A DNA stretch of 64,000 bases from Bacteroidota bacterium. GTDB taxonomy: Bacteria; Bacteroidota; Bacteroidia; Bacteroidales; UBA4417. Position 1 is the stretch's first letter. Each line of letters starts with the position of its first letter. Position numbers and translations under genes: made by a program. This document shows, piece after piece, positions 60,745-64,000 of this stretch. The notes below the pieces were generated by a model that did no database searches, had not been told where the DNA came from, and saw nothing but the letters and a program-made list of their open reading frames with translations. The stretch is taken from positions 1 to 64,000 of the forward strand of contig JACAAZ010000001.1 in the NCBI GenBank assembly GCA_013376995.1, read 5' to 3'.

Positions 60745-61419
60745 TTAGAACCGCATGGATAAAGTGAGGCCAGGGACAGAGTGTTTCAGTCCCAGGGATG
60801 GTGGTGCAATCCAGGGGTTCATTTGGATTGATAGATCTTCATTGATGTTGTAATCGAAGAAATGCGCGTCAACTGTTGCATCAACTATATTCAGGACATA
60901 CCACACACCAGCCACAATAACTGAAACTTCAAGATTTCTCCGGTAGTATTGCCTGCCAACTAACAGGTTATCCGACGAATATTTATTTACCAGGTCATTG
61001 GGTGCAGGTGTGGTCTTATCAGTCAGTGACCATACATATGCATCCCTAAAATCTTTGTACTGCTTGTCATAGGTCTTAATAAAGTAGGCTATTGCCCCAA
61101 AACCAACATAAACAATAGGTATTTTCCAGTACTTGTGATTATAGGCTTGTCCTAAGCCCGGCAAAACTGCAGAATACAGGCTGGCCTTGTGAGGTGAATG
61201 CACATTGACAGGAATGGAATCCCGGATTGGGGTTTGTGGAGCCTGATCCTGAGCAAACAGCCTGGCAAACGGGATAAATACAATCAGGAGTATCAATAAT
61301 GCTGATAACGCTGTCTTTCCTTTGCCATTTGCAAAAGAACGCTTCAATACTTTCGTTGTCAGGGCTTTAAAGGTGTTCACGGTCAACCTGGAGGCCAAGG
61401 GATGAAATAATCTTTTCAA
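60745..61419 (-). CDS. DUF5683 membrane-associated protein
   Basis: 224 residues from the ATG at 61419, which overlaps the end of parB by 53 bp. No other ATG precedes the conserved part; TTG at about residue 24 is an alternative start. A hydrophobic segment (about 38-55, ALSALLILLIVFIPFARLFAQ) looks like a signal peptide, after which SLYSAVLPGLGQAYNHKYWKIP marks DUF5683. Two short helices follow. Function unknown. The parA-parB-DUF5683-dapB-lepB order is seen in other Bacteroidota genomes as far as I recall. Confidence 0.78.
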   Translation of the reverse strand: MKRLFHPLASRLTVNTFKALTTKVLKRSFANGKGKTALSALLILLIVFIPFARLFAQDQAPQTPIRDSIPVNVHSPHKASLYSAVLPGLGQAYNHKYWKIPIVYVGFGAIAYFIKTYDKQYKDFRDAYVWSLTDKTTPAPNDLVNKYSSDNLLVGRQYYRRNLEVSVIVAGVWYVLNIVDATVDAHFFDYNINEDLSIQMNPWIAPPSLGLKHSVPGLTLSMRF

Positions 61420-62278
61420 ATTCCGCGTCCGATTTGAAAGGGATAGTCAGTGTGCCCTTACCATTTGCTGAACGGTTCAGTTTAACCCTTGCATTGAGCT
61501 TTACCTGGAGGGTTTCACGAAGGTTTTCATACTTTTCGGGAACAGCAGCTTTCTGCACCCTAACTGGTGTAAGAGGCAGCGTATCGATTTGCTTGACCAG
61601 TTTTTCAACTTCTCTTACGGAGAGTCCATCATTGATGATTTTCCTGGCAAGTGCAAGCTGTTTGGGTACATTGTCGACATTAATGATCGAACGGGCATGA
61701 CCCATGCTGATACTGCCATCTCTCAATGCAGCCTGGATTTCAGCAGGTAATTTGAGAAGGCGTATGTAATTGGAAACAGTTGCCCTGTTTTTTCCAACGC
61801 GTTTTGAAAGCTCATCCTGGGTAAGATCGCATTCTTCGATCAGGCGGTCGTAGCTGATAGCAATTTCAAGTGGGTTGAGATTCTCGCGCTGGATATTTTC
61901 AATAAGTGCCCATTCGAGCATCTGCTCATCATTTGCAACCCTGATATAAGCTGGAATATCGGTAAGCCCGGCAAGTTTGGAGGCTCTTAACCTTCTTTCA
62001 CCTGAAATCAGCTGGTATTTATCGTAACCCATCTTACGCACTGTAAGAGGCTGGATTATTCCCTGCTCAAGGATTGAATCGGCAAGTTCCCTGAGGGCAG
62101 TATCATCGAATTCTTCCCTGGGTTGAAAGGGGTTTTGTTCAATATTCTCGAGCGGGATATTAGCAATAGCTCCGGCTACGAATGAACCTGAGATATCCCT
62201 TGAGGTGATGTCAGTTTCCGGACTTTCCAGTATGGCGTTCAGTCCACGGCCTAAAGCTCTCTTTTTGAGGTTTGTCAT
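61367..62278 (-). CDS. parB: Chromosome-partitioning protein ParB
   Basis: 303 residues. The N-terminal ParB/CTPase domain has PFQPREEFDD and GERRLRASKLAGL. The helix-turn-helix has LTQDELSKRVGKNRATVSNYIRLLKLP, which binds parS. The C-terminal dimerisation part is short and basic. With ParA it segregates chromosome origins. It lies 1 bp downstream of parA and overlaps the next gene by 53 bp. No clear parS (TGTTTCACGTGAAACA type) was found in the window by eye. Confidence 0.94.
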   Translation of the reverse strand: MTNLKKRALGRGLNAILESPETDITSRDISGSFVAGAIANIPLENIEQNPFQPREEFDDTALRELADSILEQGIIQPLTVRKMGYDKYQLISGERRLRASKLAGLTDIPAYIRVANDEQMLEWALIENIQRENLNPLEIAISYDRLIEECDLTQDELSKRVGKNRATVSNYIRLLKLPAEIQAALRDGSISMGHARSIINVDNVPKQLALARKIINDGLSVREVEKLVKQIDTLPLTPVRVQKAAVPEKYENLRETLQVKLNARVKLNRSANGKGTLTIPFKSDAEFEKIISSLGLQVDREHL

Positions 62279-62279
62279 A

Positions 62280-63086
62280 TCAGTCCACCTTTATTTCTTT
62301 ATCTTCTTGCTTCAGGATCGTCATATTGTTCTTCTGGAGGATCTCACGGGCAAGATTCAGGTAATTAACAGCTCCTGTGCTGGCAGCATCATGCATCAGG
62401 ATCGTCTGCCCGAAGCTTGGTGCTTCACCCAGGCGTGTATTCCTGTAGATGATGGTTTCAAATACCATATCCTGGAAATGGGTTTTTACTTCTTCTACAA
62501 CCTGGTTTGAAAGGCGTAAACGTGAGTCATACATAGTCAGGAGAATTCCTTCCATATCCAGGTCAGGATTCAGGCGTGACTGAACGATCTTAATGGTGTT
62601 TAGCAATTTGCCTAAGCCTTCGAGTGCAAAATATTCACATTGTACCGGAATGATAACGGAATCAGCGGCAACAAGTGCATTTACAGTTACAAGCCCAAGT
62701 GATGGAGAACAATCAATGATGATGAATTCATACTTATCACGCAATTTTTCAAGAACCTTCTTCATCATTTTCTCCCGGTTCGGCATATTGATCATCTCGA
62801 TCTCAGCTCCAACCAGGTCAATATGAGCAGGCAGCAGGTCGAGGTTGGGAGTTTCGGTTGAGAGAATGATATTCTGAGCATCCACATCGTCCACAATACA
62901 CTCATAGATACTGGTTTTAACAGTTTTGGGGTCAAAGCCAACTCCTGAAGTGGCGTTGGCCTGTGGATCAGCGTCTATGATAAGTGTTTTTCGCTCCAAT
63001 ACTGCGAATGCGGCTCCCAGGTTGATGGCAGTGGTAGTTTTTCCAACACCACCTTTCTGGTTCGCTATGGTAATTACTTTGCCCAT
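62280..63086 (-). CDS. parA: Chromosome-partitioning ATPase ParA
   Basis: 268 residues, the Soj type without an N-terminal DNA-binding extension. The deviant Walker A motif is KGGVGKTTTAINLG with the signature Lys. Walker A' is IIDADPQANAT and Walker B FIIIDCSPSLGL. It binds ParB and moves origin regions. It is directly upstream of parB, 1 bp apart. Adjacent genes (lepB, dapB) match the usual Bacteroidota context. Confidence 0.95.
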   Translation of the reverse strand: MGKVITIANQKGGVGKTTTAINLGAAFAVLERKTLIIDADPQANATSGVGFDPKTVKTSIYECIVDDVDAQNIILSTETPNLDLLPAHIDLVGAEIEMINMPNREKMMKKVLEKLRDKYEFIIIDCSPSLGLVTVNALVAADSVIIPVQCEYFALEGLGKLLNTIKIVQSRLNPDLDMEGILLTMYDSRLRLSNQVVEEVKTHFQDMVFETIIYRNTRLGEAPSFGQTILMHDAASTGAVNYLNLAREILQKNNMTILKQEDKEIKVD

Positions 63087-63187
63087 TCTATCTTAATTTA
63101 CTATTGCTGCAATACCTTGAAAATATTGGGTACCTGGAACAGAAATAGTTATTGATTCATTAAAAACTTGACTTTTCGACAGGTTTG

Positions 63188-63195
63188 CAAAAATA
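63188..63195 (-). promoter_or_regulatory. Putative parA -7 promoter element
   Basis: CAAAAATA on the plus strand reads TATTTTTG on the minus strand, matching TAnnTTTG, about 100 bp before the parA start. The 245-bp gap between parA and the DUF3276 gene holds no other gene. Confidence 0.4.
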
Positions 63196-63331
63196 CTATA
63201 AAGGCGGGAGCTAACTACGCCCGTGTTGATAAGTTTTCAGTAATGAGGTTACAGGATGTTCGGGGCATACAGGTATGAAACCTGGTCTCCGGTATGGATA
63301 ACTGATGTTTAATGTTTGATTGAAAGCAGGA

Positions 63332-63670
63332 CTATTCCTTGTCCAGGTCTTCAAAATCTACATCTACATGACTGCTGCGGGTGTCAGCATATTCCCTCTC
63401 AGGAGGGATAACACCTGTCTCAATAAAGGAGATTACGTCATTCAGACCGTTCCTGAACTTCTCAAAATCTTCCTTGTACAGGAACAGCTTATGCTTTTCG
63501 TAGAAGAACTTTCCCTGTGCATTGTCAAATCTTCTTTTACTCTCAGTGATGGTGAGATAGTACTGATCGGCACGGGTTTGTTTAACATCGAAAAAATATG
63601 TGCGTTTCCCAGCTTTCACAGCCCTCGAGAATACGTCCTCCCTGTTCTCCATATGGTCGAAGTCTTCCAT
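63332..63670 (-). CDS. DUF3276 (PUR-alpha-like) nucleic-acid-binding protein
   Basis: 112 residues from the ATG at 63670 (MEDFDHMENREDVFSRAVKAGKRTYFFDVK). An ATG at 63712 would lie at the transcription start implied by the promoter at 63715-63744. The conserved GKRTYFFDVK and YYLTITESKR with a KHKLFLYKEDFEKF segment fit the single-PUR-repeat fold common in Bacteroidota, known to bind single-stranded DNA or RNA. The acidic tail (VDVDFEDLDKE) is typical. Precise role unknown. Confidence 0.86.
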   Translation of the reverse strand: MEDFDHMENREDVFSRAVKAGKRTYFFDVKQTRADQYYLTITESKRRFDNAQGKFFYEKHKLFLYKEDFEKFRNGLNDVISFIETGVIPPEREYADTRSSHVDVDFEDLDKE

Positions 63671-64000
63671 TTTTCGCTTTATTGATTTTAGGATGATATG
63701 TGCTTGTATCAACGCAAATTTATAATTTTTATTTTATTCTCAAAGTGCGAAATAGTTTATATTCTGTTTATTTATCACCAATTTTTACAAGCTGTTGAAA
63801 TCATATTAAGCGGCTGTAAATAAGCTAATTATTGCTAGTTTTACTTTTGAAATTTATTTATTTCTCCAGATTATAGTAAAGAAAAATGCACGCAAAAGTC
63901 CGGATTGAGATATTTTAGTTTAAAATTGCCTGACTTTTGAATCATCCTCTTACTGCACTTACTAATCAGCTTTAAATATTTCATCTTTATGAACTGCAAA
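63671..64000. other. Intergenic right edge of the window
   Basis: These 330 bp are A/T-rich and contain the DUF3276 promoter but no supported gene. An ATG at 63989 on the plus strand is followed by only three codons before the edge, so a gene start there cannot be judged. Confidence 0.5.
63715..63744 (-). promoter_or_regulatory. Promoter of the DUF3276 gene
   Basis: On the minus strand TTTG (63741-63744) is followed after 18 bp by TAAATTTG (63715-63722), a good match to the Bacteroidota TTTG-N19-TAnnTTTG promoter. Transcription would start near 63708, leaving a leader of about 40 nt before the ATG at 63670. Confidence 0.6.

Overview
This window looks like a chromosomal segment from a Bacteroidota bacterium, most likely an uncultured anaerobic member of the order Bacteroidales. 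The evidence is several C-terminal Type IX secretion (T9SS) sorting domains (type A ending at 2012, 7933 and 10179; type B in the gene at 34071-35384), gliding-type PKD proteins, promoters of the Bacteroidota TAnnTTTG type, few Shine-Dalgarno sequences, and families common in this phylum (DUF3276/PUR, DUF5683, long LepB). I saw no rRNA, tRNA, CRISPR array, phage or insertion sequence.

Region 1 (1-11621) is a block of exported surface proteins. It holds the 3' part of a HYR-repeat T9SS protein, two cohesin-like plus dockerin-like proteins, a cohesin-like/PKD-like T9SS protein, a further T9SS protein, a tiny Pro/Gly-rich membrane protein, and a third cohesin-like plus dockerin-like protein. Cohesin-like and dockerin-like modules sit together on the same polypeptides, which suggests a self-assembling surface complex. 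Region 2 (11884-17383) has folA and thyA, a sialidase-like exported protein, a NupG-type MFS transporter and a DUF151 nuclease-like protein.

Region 3 (17560-34034) is the most striking part: a hydrogen-metabolism and H2-sensing island. A leftward operon encodes a small [2Fe-2S] ferredoxin, a PAS-containing sensory [FeFe]-hydrogenase (HydS-like) and a SpoIIE/PP2C phosphatase. Diverging from it is hydCBA, encoding an electron-bifurcating type hydrogenase. This is followed by a second sensory hydrogenase fused directly to a histidine kinase, a single-domain response regulator, a receiver-histidine kinase hybrid and the NADH-sensing repressor Rex. Further along are an FAD synthetase-like gene, a metallo-beta-lactamase-fold hydrolase, the maturase hydG and two tandem TM1266-type small proteins. 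Two 18-bp Rex-type operators lie upstream of hydC and hydG, so the island appears to combine NADH/NAD+ control with H2 sensing. hydE and hydF are not in the window.

Region 4 (34071-64000) is largely housekeeping: a type B T9SS PKD protein, CoA-binding protein, pyrophosphatase, a lipoprotein-VTC-DUF4956-DUF2490 operon, GreA-like, VOC and SDR proteins, a DEAD-box helicase, clpB, a cytochrome c-like lipoprotein, envelope glycosylation genes (methyltransferase, methyltransferase-GT2 fusion, GT-C-type membrane protein, LTA synthase-like protein), a LolA-like protein, ftsK, lepB, dapB, DUF5683, parB-parA and DUF3276.

Three intergenic sites carry short-period low-complexity arrays (5470-5920, 12475-12600, 33257-33492). 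Two of them share the same composite order of sequence words and end at or within about 20 bp of the start codon of the next gene. Identifications come from reading motifs, not database searches.
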